Positions 43,201 to 51,402 of a stretch of DNA of 64,000 bases are shown here, piece after piece. The first letter of the stretch is position 1, and every line of letters begins with the position of its first letter. The stretch is from Hydrogenispora ethanolica. GTDB taxonomy: Bacteria > Bacillota > UBA4882 > UBA8346. The translations under genes were made by a program, and so were the position numbers. Location of the stretch: the NCBI RefSeq assembly GCF_004340685.1, contig NZ_SLUN01000002.1:124001-188000 (forward strand), in the 5' to 3' direction. The notes below the pieces were generated by a model. It was not told the DNA's origin and did no database searches. It saw only the letters and a program-made list of their open reading frames with translations.

Positions 43201-43902
43201 GTCGCCCCGGGGACCCTGATGGAGCCGGGCCAGTATGTCAAAATCACCGTCCAAGACCAGGGCGTCGGCATCTCTAGGGAGAACCTGTCCAAAATCTTCG
43301 ATCCCTTCTTCACCACCAAAAAAGAGGGTAACGGCTTGGGCCTGGCTACATCCTACTCCATCATTCATCAGCATAACGGCTATATCGAGGTCGACTCCCA
43401 AGAAGGAATGGGCACGACCTTCACCATTTACCTGCCCGCCTCCGATGCGGCGCTGATCCAGGCGGAGGTTCAGCGCGAGATCGCCGCCGCCGGCGGACTG
43501 AAGATCCTGCTGATGGATGACGAGCAGGAGATTCTGAAGGCGGTGGGGGAGATGCTGGGCTGCTTCGGCCATCGAGTGGTGCTCAGCAACGACGGGGCCG
43601 CGGCTGTCGAGATGTACCGGCGGGCCAAGGAGGAAGAGGATCCCTTTGACGCGGTCATCATGGACCTGACGATACCGGGCGGCATGGGCGGGCAGGAGGC
43701 CCTCGCCTGTCTGAGGGAGTATGACCCGCAGGTCAAGGCGATCGTCTCCAGCGGCTACGCCAATGACCCGATCATGGCCGATTATGAGCGGTACGGCTTT
43801 TCCGGCGTGGTCAGCAAACCGTACAAGATCGACGAGCTTCAGGAGGTCTTGCACCGGGTCTTCCACTCCGGCGAGAGGGATGACGGTGGGGTCGAACCCT
43901 GA
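40276..43902 (+). CDS. Multi-PAS hybrid sensor histidine kinase with C-terminal receiver
   Basis: 1208 residues from ATG 40276 (ATG 40252 is possible; GGGAGGGAG lies between). No membrane segment. Several PAS domains occupy about 1-480, then a coiled coil at about 500-560 built of 14-residue repeats (AANEELQAQQEELT x3-4), then two more PAS domains. A HisKA region has LAGGIAHDFNNILAAILSN (His about 846); the HATPase has NLVINAKQAMPRGG and GNGLGLATSYSIIHQH. A receiver domain follows with ILLMDDEQEILK and phospho-Asp about 1133 in VIMDLTIPGGMGG. It is a soluble phosphorelay sensor; no cognate output gene is adjacent. Confidence 0.93.
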   Translation: MNHDQSIFRGSGERDYALFTLMADGYALHELIFDEQGAPCDYRFLDLNPGFERITGLKREAVIGKAKSQVLPGDDRRWLKLYARVALTGEPLRFHSYAGELDRHYDIYVSCPEWGQFALVFMERGGPRQSRDRLTYLASFPEKNPNPIMELELDGNIRYANPAAFQLFPDLLEKGMDHPWLADWPAVSRTFQTGGTEMVSRILALDDRSYQQLFLFLAEERAVRLYSHEVTEQSRLTAALQESEARLRAIVDNMPIGVWFTDEAGTIVYGNEAGRRIWSGARYVGPERFHEYRARWLDTGEPLRPEDWAITRAIREGETSLDQELVIECFDGAQKIILNSAVPYHSPDGQIRGVVMLNEDITGRKRMEEALHQSERRFRAMFESHQAVMLLIEPHGGTIIDANAAAAEFYGYPRARLCGMRIQEINQLPEDDVAKLRGKTLEERRGYYIFPHRLAGGELRWVEVHSTPVEIGGRPLLFSIIHDITERQRFEAALQENRAELAAANEELQAQQEELTAAYEELQAQQEELTAANEELQAQQEELTTAYQELQRQDATVREHAAAALRARDEAQQRAAELSATLAAIAAGIIIYDPAGQIVHINEFAMNLLNYPREQYHTAYAERIMKLNLCKADGTPYSLNETPLYRALRGEVTRDEEMVIMREPGDPVWLGGTVAPIYDSQGATLGVIFVFQDITARKRQLEDRLASERELLRVTLDAIGEGVVASDPGGRVFLMNEAAAGLTGYSQAEASGEPFHKIMYIIDDKTSEPLVEIAAMRTINHPILVTRDLREVPIAINHSPIKAKDGRVIGTVTVFQDISAKQKTERELLKAEKLESLGILAGGIAHDFNNILAAILSNIQLAMFKLEKNEDVRTYLLNTVETARRASELTKQLLTFSKGGVPVKKDASLIELLRENTEFVLRGSKTKAEFAIPDDLWAATIDVGQISQVINNLVINAKQAMPRGGVLRVSAENCVVAPGTLMEPGQYVKITVQDQGVGISRENLSKIFDPFFTTKKEGNGLGLATSYSIIHQHNGYIEVDSQEGMGTTFTIYLPASDAALIQAEVQREIAAAGGLKILLMDDEQEILKAVGEMLGCFGHRVVLSNDGAAAVEMYRRAKEEEDPFDAVIMDLTIPGGMGGQEALACLREYDPQVKAIVSSGYANDPIMADYERYGFSGVVSKPYKIDELQEVLHRVFHSGERDDGGVEP

Positions 43903-44055
43903 ATAATTTCCCGGAGGGGCAGGAGATCGCGGAGCGGGGGTGAAGTTAAAAAGCAGATATTTCACCGCCGGAGGAACCGGGGCTTGCCGAAGCCGCGCAG
44001 CAATGGGCGCGGCGGAACGGCCATGGAGCGGCGCTAGATGCAAGGGAGGATCCCG

Positions 44056-44568
44056 ATGATTCGCGATGCCAGAGAGACTGATTTAGCCGAAATATTGGCG
44101 ATTTACAATGATGCGATCCTACATACCACGGCAATTTATGCTTATCAACCCCTTTCCCTCGAGGAACGGCGGGAATGGTTTCAAAAGAAGCAGGCCGACG
44201 GGTATCCGGTGTTAGTAGACGAGATCGAAGGGGAGGTAGCCGGCTTTGCCTCCTTCGGCCCGTTCCGGGCCTGGCCGGCCTATAAGTACACTATCGAGCA
44301 CCTGGTCTATGTGCGGCACGACCAGCGCGGCCGCGGCGTGGGCGCCGGGCTGCTGCGGGAGATCATCCGGATCGCCAACCAACGGGAGTATGCCACGCTG
44401 GTGGCAGGGATCGACGCGGCCAACCTGGCCAGCATTCACCTGCACCAGAAGTTGGGGTTCACCTGTTCCGGAGTGATCAAGAAGGCGGGGTTCAAATTCG
44501 GCAACTGGCTCGACCTGGCTTTTTACCAATTGGAACTGGCCGGCCCGGCCCGGCCGACCGACGGCTGA
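44056..44568 (+). CDS. Phosphinothricin acetyltransferase-like GNAT protein
   Basis: 170 residues, strongly of the PAT/BAR-like (YncA) branch: MIRDARETDLAEILAIYNDA, then TIEHLVYVRHDQRGRGVGAGLL (motif A RGRGVG) and AGIDAANLASIHLHQKLGF, ending KFGNWLDLAFYQLEL. Such enzymes acetylate phosphinothricin, methionine sulfone or related amino acids. ATG at 44056 follows GGGAGGA; an upstream ATG at 44038 lacks a site. Confidence 0.92.
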   Translation: MIRDARETDLAEILAIYNDAILHTTAIYAYQPLSLEERREWFQKKQADGYPVLVDEIEGEVAGFASFGPFRAWPAYKYTIEHLVYVRHDQRGRGVGAGLLREIIRIANQREYATLVAGIDAANLASIHLHQKLGFTCSGVIKKAGFKFGNWLDLAFYQLELAGPARPTDG

Positions 44569-44574
44569 ACGGCA

Positions 44575-44602
44575 AAGGCGCTCCGATCCGGAGCGCCTTT
44601 TT
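44575..44602 (+). terminator. Terminator after the GNAT gene
   Basis: AAGGCGCTCCG / CGGAGCGCCTT stem with ATC loop and T run. Confidence 0.9.
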
Positions 44603-45124
44603 GGCTGCGCGCCGTCCTTGAGCATCTGCCAAGGGACTGGCGTTTTCGTATGCGGCGCGGGCCGGCGCAAAATTGTTAAATCTTGATGAAAAGACCCCGG
44701 CCGGCCGCGCCCATGGGAATTCCTATGCAGTTCGATGAGGGTTTTTTTAAGAAAAGGACCGTTTTTTGGGAATAAAAAAATCGCGGGATCAAGAAGGATA
44801 TTTTCAAACGATAAGGAATTTTGTGAAAATAAATTACTGCAGCTAGATGCAACGACATGATTTGAATGACATGATTTGCGAAAAAACGGTGAAGCCTTCG
44901 TTATTTTCGCAAATCATCAAACACTAAGGAATCATGTCGTTGCATAGATACGACGACATGATTCGCGGGAGGATGGGATCCGCGCGGATTCATGGCGTCA
45001 CTTTCGATGAGAGAAGCTTATGGAGGCCCGCATCCGGCCTTTGGGAACGGGCGCATGGGCATGCCATCGAAGAGCTGGGAAATGGATGAGGTCATATTGT
45101 CGTATGAAAGAAGCTGATAGAACC
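44603..45124. other. Intergenic region containing palindromic element E2
   Basis: Apart from the element at 44847-44945, a further solitary arm ACGACATGATT occurs at 44952-44963, as if a second element had lost its partner arm. The 180 bases before the aldolase gene show no clear promoter. Confidence 0.45.
44847..44945. repeat. Palindromic element, family E, copy 2
   Basis: 99 bp with outer arms ATGCAACGACATGAT / ATCATGTCGTTGCAT and inner arms ATGATTTGCGAAAAAACG / CGTTATTTTCGCAAATCAT. Nearly identical to the reverse complement of 19575-19672. Confidence 0.92.
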
Positions 45125-46411
45125 ATGCGTTTTGAACTGTTGCACCCCGCCGATCAATTGGTGATGATCATGGAACGGATTTACGGCTACGGTATGACGA
45201 CCACCTCGGGCGGAAACCTGTCGATCCGCGATGACAACGGCGATGTCTGGATCACGCCGGCCGGAGTCGACAAAGGCTCTTTAACCGGCCAGGATATTGT
45301 CCGGGTGACGCCGGACGGAACGGTGCTCGGGAAGCACAAGCCCTCCAGCGAGCTGCCTTTCCACCAGTCCATCTACAAAAACCGTCCCGACGTCAAGGCG
45401 GTGTTGCACGCCCATCCGCCGGCGCTGGTCTCATTCAGCATTGTCCGGAAGATCCCGGACACCCGGTTGATTCCCAATGCCACGCTGGTCTGCGGACCCA
45501 TCGGTATGGCCGAGTACGGCCTGCCCGGCAGCGAAGACCTGGGCGCCAAGATTGCCACCGTCCTGCAGCAGGGGATCAATACGGTGCTGCTGGAGAATCA
45601 CGGCGTAGTGGTGGTAGGCGAAGATCTTTTTCGGGCCTTTATGGCCTTTGAGACCCTGGACTTCTGCGCCCGGCTGGAGATCGAGGCCAACCGGATCGGC
45701 ACGCCGGTCTCGCTGACCCCGAAGGATATCGAACTTTCCAAGAACAAGCAGCATGTGATGATGAACGAGTTCATCCCGCACAGCTTCAGCAGCGAAGAGC
45801 GGCTGGCGCGGAAAGAGATGTGCGAGCTGATTCACCGCGCCTACGACCAGCAGCTCTTCACCAGCACGCAGGGGACTTTCTCGACCCGGCTGAACGCGCA
45901 GTCGTTCCTGATCACCCCGTACATGATCGACCGGAAGTATCTGGAGACCAGCGAGATCGTACGGATTGACAACGGCCTGCGGGAGGCGGGCAAGGTGCCC
46001 AGCCGCTCGGTCATGCTGCATAAGTATATCTATGACATGCATCCGCACATCAACGCGGTCCTGATCGCCCATCCCCCCAATATCATGGCGTTTGCAGTGA
46101 CCAAGGAGCAGTTTGATTCGCGGACCATCCCCGAAAGCTATATCATGTTGCGCAATATCCGGAAGCTTCCCTTCGGCTCCAGCTTTATGCAGCCGGCCAG
46201 CGTCGCCGAGTCCTTCACCAAGGAAAATCCCATCGTCATGATGGAAAACGACTGCATCATCGTCACCGGCAGCACGCTGCTGAACGCCTTTGACCGTCTG
46301 GAAGTGGCCGAGTACAGCGCCAAGGCGATCATTGCGTCGAAGAGCATCGGCGAGATCGCCATCATCGACCAGGAAAAGATCACGGAGATCGAGGAGGCTT
46401 TCAAGCTTTAA
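45125..46411 (+). CDS. Duplicated class II aldolase/adducin family protein
   Basis: 428 residues from ATG 45125 (MRFELLHPADQLVM; ATG 45104 is an alternative). Two class II aldolase domains in tandem. The first has GMTTTSGGNLSIRDDNGDVW, AVLHAHPPALVSFS with the metal His pair, and LLENHGVVVVGED with the third His. The second (from about 215) has STQGTFSTRLNAQSFLITP and AVLIAHPPNIMAFAV; its third His is replaced (MMENDCIIVTGS), so only the first domain looks metal-competent. Family reactions include aldol cleavage of sugar phosphates such as fuculose 1-phosphate. The substrate is unknown. Confidence 0.85.
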   Translation: MRFELLHPADQLVMIMERIYGYGMTTTSGGNLSIRDDNGDVWITPAGVDKGSLTGQDIVRVTPDGTVLGKHKPSSELPFHQSIYKNRPDVKAVLHAHPPALVSFSIVRKIPDTRLIPNATLVCGPIGMAEYGLPGSEDLGAKIATVLQQGINTVLLENHGVVVVGEDLFRAFMAFETLDFCARLEIEANRIGTPVSLTPKDIELSKNKQHVMMNEFIPHSFSSEERLARKEMCELIHRAYDQQLFTSTQGTFSTRLNAQSFLITPYMIDRKYLETSEIVRIDNGLREAGKVPSRSVMLHKYIYDMHPHINAVLIAHPPNIMAFAVTKEQFDSRTIPESYIMLRNIRKLPFGSSFMQPASVAESFTKENPIVMMENDCIIVTGSTLLNAFDRLEVAEYSAKAIIASKSIGEIAIIDQEKITEIEEAFKL

Positions 46412-46451
46412 CCGGGAAAATCCGGCCTCGGTCCGCCAGGACGCATCCGAT

Positions 46452-46490
46452 GAAGCCGACGGTTCATTTCAAAGGAAAGCCGTCGGCTTC
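46452..46490 (+). terminator. Probable terminator after the aldolase gene
   Basis: GAAGCCGACGG / CCGTCGGCTTC, 11-bp perfect stem with a 17-base loop. The tail is only CATTGCGATATTTTT, so termination may be weak. Confidence 0.5.
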
Positions 46491-46677
46491 ATTGCGATAT
46501 TTTTGAGACGGCCCAGGAATTGGCCGGAAATGGGATTCATTTCCGCGGGTCTTTTTGATATACTAACATTCGGGGAGTCCATGGCCGGGCCAGGGAAGTC
46601 GGCTGGACGGCATCCCCGCGGAATTGTCGAGAAGCCACGCCCGGATGGGGCGGGAAAAGCGGGAGAGGAGTAAAGCA

Positions 46678-48012
46678 ATGGAGTGCCCGGAGAAGGTCCG
46701 AGAGTTTTTGGGGCGGCAGAAAAGCGTCACCGCGGCCGTCGCCAATTTTATAGAGCAGTTTCAGGAGTTGGCTGGGGAGATAGAGCCGCCGGAGCGGGAG
46801 GCGCTGGCCCATTGTGTCCAGCAGATGTTTCGGAAATACTACTATTCGGTACTGGATCCCGATGCGCTGATTACGCCGGCGGGGATCGTCAACACCCTCT
46901 GCGAGCGAGAGTTCGGCCGGGGTTTCATGGTAGTCCCCGTCCTACGGGTCACCCGCCAGGACCCAAGCGACGAAGGCCTCGATTATCATCTCGTGCGGGT
47001 TCAGGCGGACCACCATCCACTGGTCGAGGATTTGAAATCTCTATTGGAGAGCGCGACGCGGGGGTTGGCCATGGAGCATCCCGGCATCCTGCTCCCTCGG
47101 GAGCAGGACAAGCTGAAAGCCGGCTTCTTTCTGGAAGATCGCCATTATCTCAACACGCTCGGACTGATCGCCCTGGAAGCCGGGCTTCTCGAATGCGAGG
47201 AGACGCCCTTCGGCATCACCGGCAAGACGGCGCCGGGTGCTGCCGAATTCCTCGACCTGGACGCGACGGAACAATTTGGGCGCCTGGTCGACGCCGCCAT
47301 CCGGCTCTGCTCCAAGACGTTGGCCCAGGCCTTTCCGGAAGCGGCGCTGGAATTTACCGTGGCCAAGATCAAAGGGTTGCTCAAACATCCCGGCCGGCTG
47401 GAGGGGCTTTTGGAAGCAGTCTTGCGGCGAATGGGCGTTGATCAACAGCAGTTCGACGAATTGATGCTGACCGGCGATTTGGAACAGTATTCCCAAGCGG
47501 GCGAGGATGGTTTGGAGAATCTGACCAAGTTCCTCTGGCTCCAGGTCTATCTGGATCTCTACTTCTTTACGCCCTTCGGCTATTATCTCCAGTTGATCCA
47601 GCCGGTCTATCCGGAGGTCTACGATCTGGAGCTGGAAGTGGACGATCTCCTGGCCGAGCTGGATGATTTCAAAACGATGCGCAGCAAGCTGTTCGCGGCC
47701 GCCGCCGAATATGACCTGACCGTCCTGGGCGAGGACTGGCTGGCCCGGGGGGAGAAACCCCGCCGGGAGCAGGCGATCCCCGCGGACGTCGCTGACGAGG
47801 ACTTGCTCCAGGTCGTATTGGCGAGCCGGGATTATCTGGATTTCGACGCGGAAGAGTTCGATGCCGACGCCGGCGATGACGAGGAAGACTGCTGCGAAGG
47901 GGAGGAGCATGAGGCATGTCATGCTCCGGCGGCGGATTGCGGGGAAAATGGCCAGGTCATCGACTTCTTGAGCGAGCGGAAACGGCGCCGCAAAGAGTCA
48001 GCCGGGAGATAA
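46678..48012 (+). CDS. Hypothetical acidic protein
   Basis: 444 residues, not recognised. Mostly helical by appearance (VTAAVANFIEQFQELAGEIE, LEGLLEAVLRRMGVDQQQF), then LVLEVDDLL-type acidic stretches (YDLELEVDDLLAELDDF) and a very acidic, Cys-containing segment (DADAGDDEEDCCEGEEHEAC) before a basic end SERKRRRKESAGR. No signal peptide or membrane segment. GAGAGGAG lies about 6 bases before the ATG. It is a single-gene unit closed by a terminator. Confidence 0.72.
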   Translation: MECPEKVREFLGRQKSVTAAVANFIEQFQELAGEIEPPEREALAHCVQQMFRKYYYSVLDPDALITPAGIVNTLCEREFGRGFMVVPVLRVTRQDPSDEGLDYHLVRVQADHHPLVEDLKSLLESATRGLAMEHPGILLPREQDKLKAGFFLEDRHYLNTLGLIALEAGLLECEETPFGITGKTAPGAAEFLDLDATEQFGRLVDAAIRLCSKTLAQAFPEAALEFTVAKIKGLLKHPGRLEGLLEAVLRRMGVDQQQFDELMLTGDLEQYSQAGEDGLENLTKFLWLQVYLDLYFFTPFGYYLQLIQPVYPEVYDLELEVDDLLAELDDFKTMRSKLFAAAAEYDLTVLGEDWLARGEKPRREQAIPADVADEDLLQVVLASRDYLDFDAEEFDADAGDDEEDCCEGEEHEACHAPAADCGENGQVIDFLSERKRRRKESAGR

Positions 48013-48156
48013 ATTCATTTGGAAATGCTCTACCGAGTTGCATCCGGCGGCTGACGGCGGGTTATTGCAACGCCTTGCGCATGTCGTGATCCAATAACCC
48101 GTTCATTGCGATAACTCCGGGTTCCATCTATCAACTTGTATTTTGGAAAATGGCGA

Positions 48157-48197
48157 AGCCCTAATCCTGAAGACTAAAAGGATTAGGGCTTTTTTTA
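48157..48197 (+). terminator. Terminator after the acidic protein gene
   Basis: AGCCCTAATCCT / AGGATTAGGGCT stem followed by TTTTTT. A further hairpin GGGTTATTG / CAATAACCC lies upstream at 48059-48100. Confidence 0.9.
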
Positions 48198-48274
48198 CGC
48201 GGGCAGCAATCCTTTCCTGTTGAATAATTGTTCAAGGCATATTATTATATAAATTAGTTTATGATATAAACCAA

Positions 48275-48320
48275 ATGTCACGACATGAACCCTGGCCGTT
48301 CCAATTATGTCGAGACACAT
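48275..48320. repeat. Palindromic element, family E, reduced copy 3
   Basis: Only outer arms remain (ATGTCACGACATGAA and TTATGTCGAGACACAT) around CCCTGGCCGTTCCAA. It lies 2-50 bases before the ribosome site of the membrane protein gene at 48340, in its 5' leader. Confidence 0.6.
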
Positions 48321-48339
48321 CCAAAAGGAGTTCATAGTC

Positions 48340-49017
48340 ATGAAAGATAAATCACAAGAGCTCACTCAATTGATCGATGATTTCCGTTATCTGAAAAATG
48401 CCGTGATGCGGACGAACCGGGTCTTCAAGTCCATCTCCTCCAAAACGCTCCGGCCGCTCTATCTTGCGACCGGCCTGCTGACGATCGGCTTTGCCGCCGC
48501 GATCCAGTGGTTGATGGGATACTACGGTTCGTACGGCGCCATCCCCGGAGCCATGAAAACCGTTTATTACAGCTTGTTGGGCATTCTGATGGTTTGGCTC
48601 TCCTATACCAAGGCGCGATTGATCCGCCAGAGCGTCCGGGAATTGGGCGCGGATCTTACGTTCCGGCAATTGCTTAAGGAAGTGTATACCCGGAATACGA
48701 TGGCCATCGTCGCCCCCTATGGATTCGTGATCGGATTGGCTGTGTTTTTCCTGGTCAGCCACGGGTGGAGCGGTTATCTGGTCCCTTGTTTGGCGATTCT
48801 GTACGGCTTGATGATCCATTCCATGACAAATTTTTTGTACCTGACCGAATTGGTCATCGGAGGAGCCTGGCTGCTGGTTACCGGTTTTGGCGTCTTGTTT
48901 ATTCTGGGTCCGGCTCAGACCACCCTAGCGCTCTCCGTCACCTTCGGAGTGGGCTTTATTGTCATGTATCTAGTCAGCCTGATCACTGCCAGGAATGAGC
49001 GGAACAAGGTGGGATGA
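48340..49017 (+). CDS. Multi-pass membrane protein, first gene of the outer-membrane transport locus
   Basis: 225 residues, no family recognised. A charged N-terminal helix (MKDKSQELTQLIDDFRYLKN) is followed by about six membrane segments in three pairs (PLYLATGLLTIGFAAAIQWL, VYYSLLGILMVWLSY, MAIVAPYGFVIGLAVFFLV, and two more). ATG 48340 has AAAAGGAG 9 bases upstream; an in-frame ATG at 48307 lies inside the palindromic element. It ends six bases before the winged-helix gene, so the two are cotranscribed and may act together as membrane sensor and regulator (inference). Confidence 0.78.
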   Translation: MKDKSQELTQLIDDFRYLKNAVMRTNRVFKSISSKTLRPLYLATGLLTIGFAAAIQWLMGYYGSYGAIPGAMKTVYYSLLGILMVWLSYTKARLIRQSVRELGADLTFRQLLKEVYTRNTMAIVAPYGFVIGLAVFFLVSHGWSGYLVPCLAILYGLMIHSMTNFLYLTELVIGGAWLLVTGFGVLFILGPAQTTLALSVTFGVGFIVMYLVSLITARNERNKVG

Positions 49018-49023
49018 ACAAAA

Positions 49024-49335
49024 TTGGCCAAATACGACTTTGACAAGATCATTCACGAGCGGGCCAGATTATTGATCCTCATCTATCTCGCCAGCAGCAA
49101 TCAGCAAAAGGTCTCGTTCACTGATTTGAAAGAGAATCTCGATATGACTTCCGGCAACTTGTCGGTGCAGTTAACCAACCTGGAGCAGGCCGGGTATATC
49201 CGGAGCCAAAAGAGCTTTCAAAGCAAAAAACCGGTTACGAATGTCTCCTTGACTCCGGAGGGAGTGGCCGCTCTGAAAAAATACATGCTGGAGATGGAAG
49301 CGTTGATCAACACTTTTAAAAACTTAGAGCCATAA
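49024..49335 (+). CDS. Winged-helix DNA-binding protein
   Basis: 103 residues, TTG start. A compact winged helix: LLILIYLASSNQQKVSFTDL, then recognition helix MTSGNLSVQLTNLEQAGYI and a wing with KKPVTNVSLTPEGVAALKKY, as in the 'winged helix DNA-binding domain' family related to MarR/ArsR. It is probably the local regulator of the operon. It begins six bases after the membrane protein gene and is followed 77 bases later by the ABC ATPase. Confidence 0.88.
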   Translation: MAKYDFDKIIHERARLLILIYLASSNQQKVSFTDLKENLDMTSGNLSVQLTNLEQAGYIRSQKSFQSKKPVTNVSLTPEGVAALKKYMLEMEALINTFKNLEP

Positions 49336-49412
49336 GAGTAATCATAAGGATCCTCGGCCGGAAATAAGACTCTCGCCGGAATGGGTGAAACGGGAAAAGG
49401 AGGCACTATCCA

Positions 49413-50099
49413 ATGAGTGTGGTTACAGCGCAAAGAGTCGTCAAAAATTACAACCAAAATCGAATGGAAGCTCCGGCTCTGCGGGGAATCGACTTCGCCG
49501 TTGACGAGGGAGAATTTACGTCCTTAGCGGGCCCGTCTGGCTCCGGCAAAACCACGCTGTTAAATCTGCTCGGTTGTCTCGACCAAGCCACGGAGGGCCA
49601 ATTATTCATTGACAACGTCGAGGTGGCGACGATGGATAAGATCCAATTGGCCAGATTGCGCCGGGATAAGATCGGCTTTATTTTTCAGACCTATAACCTG
49701 ATACCGGTGTTGACCGCTTATGAGAACGTGGAACTGCCGTTGGTTTTATTGAAGAAATATCCGCCCGCGACCATCAGGGAGCGGGTCTTCAAAATCCTGG
49801 CCGACGTGGGGTTGAAAGGTTTGGAGCACCGGAGGCCGGCCGACCTCTCCGGCGGGCAGCAACAACGGGTCGCCATTGCCCGGGCTTTGGTGAAAGAGCC
49901 CAAGATCATCCTGGCCGATGAACCCACCGCCAACCTCGATTCGGAAAACTCCGAAGCCATCCTGGAATTGATGAAAGAATTGAATCAGCAGCGCCGGACC
50001 ACCTTTATCTTCTCCACCCATGACCCACTGGTAATGAAATATGCCCGCCGCCTGGTGAGCATGCGCGACGGCCGGATCGTGAACGATGAGAGGAGGTAG
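49413..50099 (+). CDS. LolD/MacB-type ABC transporter ATPase
   Basis: 228 residues: Walker [20 protein letters not shown]-loop [21 protein letters not shown], signature [15 protein letters not shown], Walker [17 protein letters not shown]-loop STHD. This is the LolD/MacB/FtsE branch that energises FtsX-like permeases, typically to move lipoproteins or envelope substrates rather than to import solutes. It stops two bases before the first permease, so the three ABC genes form one unit. Confidence 0.95.
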   Translation: MSVVTAQRVVKNYNQNRMEAPALRGIDFAVDEGEFTSLAGPSGSGKTTLLNLLGCLDQATEGQLFIDNVEVATMDKIQLARLRRDKIGFIFQTYNLIPVLTAYENVELPLVLLKKYPPATIRERVFKILADVGLKGLEHRRPADLSGGQQQRVAIARALVKEPKIILADEPTANLDSENSEAILELMKELNQQRRTTFIFSTHDPLVMKYARRLVSMRDGRIVNDERR

Positions 50100-50101
50100 G
50101 A

Positions 50102-51334
50102 ATGATGCTCCGCTTTTATGCCGGTTTAGCCTTTAAGAACCTATTGCGCCATAAACGCCGGGCGATCCTAACTACCCTGGCCATTGCCTTTGGCATCTTT
50201 TATTACATCATCTTTGATTCGATGATGGCCGGGATGGACCGGGAATCGGTTCAGAATATGCTCAATCTGGAGGTGGGCCATATTCAAGTGCTCCCGAAAG
50301 CGGCCGCCGAGGAGAAATCAGTCAGTCTAAAGCATTTGATCCCCAACGGCCGGGCGGTTGTCGGGCGCATCGCCAAAATGCCCGGCATCAGCGGCGTTAC
50401 GCCCCGGTTATTGTTTCCGGTATCGCTCACCACCGGGCTGGAAGAATTGCCGTTAACCGGCGTCGGGGTCGATCCGCAGCGGGATGCCGCAGTCTTCCGG
50501 ATTCCCGGTTATGTCGCCGGGCGCTGGCTCCGGCCCGGAGAGGCGGCGATCGTTTTGGGAAAAAGCGTTGCCGAACTTCTCCAGGTGAAATTGGGGGATA
50601 TGGTAACCATCCGGACCCGGACCCGGTTGAATACCTTTCAAGCACTCGACGTAAAGCTCGTCGGACTGATTGATTCGCCCAACCCGGCGGTGAACGAGAG
50701 CCAGGTCTTCATTCCGCTGGATACGGCGGAAAATGCCTTGGGAACCGCCGGTGCGATCTCGATGATTGTGGTCAAAACCGAATCGTTCGCCAATTTAGGA
50801 CCGGTCATCCAGGCGCTCCGGCAACTGGATCCCCACGGAACGGCATTCCGGATCAAAACCTGGCGTGAGGCGGCCGAAGGGTTTTTGGCCGCCATGGAAG
50901 CGAAGCGCGGTTTTAGCTATGTCCTGTTGTTCCTGGTGGGAGTCATCTCTTTTATCGGGGTGGTCAACTCCGTCTTGCTGGCATCCCTGGAACGGGTGAG
51001 GGAGATCGGAATTTTGAAAGCCATGGGGATGACCGAAGCGGAGATTACCCGGTTGTTTGCCTACGAAGCCATGGGCATCGGATTGATGGGGGGACTGGCC
51101 GGGGTTCTTCTGGCGGTACTGGCCAATCTCTATTTGGTCAATCATGGTTGGGATTTTGCCAAAATGTACGGCGGCAGCATGGGGCTTTCAGTCGGCAAAT
51201 TATATGGCGTCTGGAACTGGCCGGTTATCTTCGGCGCCGTCTGTTTTGGCCTGTTGGTCGCGATGGCGGCCAGCCTCCTCCCGGCGCGCAAGGCGGCCCA
51301 AGCGGACCCCGCCATCAGCTTGCGCAAAATATGA
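50102..51334 (+). CDS. FtsX/LolE-like ABC permease 1
   Basis: 410 residues with MacB/LolE topology: one N-terminal TM after LAFKNLLRHKRRAILTTLAI, a large external domain (about 45-275), then three C-terminal TMs (FSYVLLFLVGVISFIGVVNS, MGIGLMGGLAGVLLAVLANL, VIFGAVCFGLLVAMAASLLP). The cytoplasmic coupling stretch reads ERVREIGILKAMGMTEAEI. AGGAGGTAGG precedes the ATG and overlaps the ATPase stop. It pairs with the second permease. Confidence 0.93.
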   Translation: MMLRFYAGLAFKNLLRHKRRAILTTLAIAFGIFYYIIFDSMMAGMDRESVQNMLNLEVGHIQVLPKAAAEEKSVSLKHLIPNGRAVVGRIAKMPGISGVTPRLLFPVSLTTGLEELPLTGVGVDPQRDAAVFRIPGYVAGRWLRPGEAAIVLGKSVAELLQVKLGDMVTIRTRTRLNTFQALDVKLVGLIDSPNPAVNESQVFIPLDTAENALGTAGAISMIVVKTESFANLGPVIQALRQLDPHGTAFRIKTWREAAEGFLAAMEAKRGFSYVLLFLVGVISFIGVVNSVLLASLERVREIGILKAMGMTEAEITRLFAYEAMGIGLMGGLAGVLLAVLANLYLVNHGWDFAKMYGGSMGLSVGKLYGVWNWPVIFGAVCFGLLVAMAASLLPARKAAQADPAISLRKI

Positions 51335-51402
51335 TACCCAAGCGTAGCGGTTTGGTTCGGCCCATTTTATGAAAGTCCAATGCTATAGCAGGAGGGAGAA
51401 TC

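Noticed and set aside
42205-44043. 612-codon minus-strand open frame over the hybrid kinase
   Set aside because: Shadow; kinase domains on the plus strand are unambiguous.
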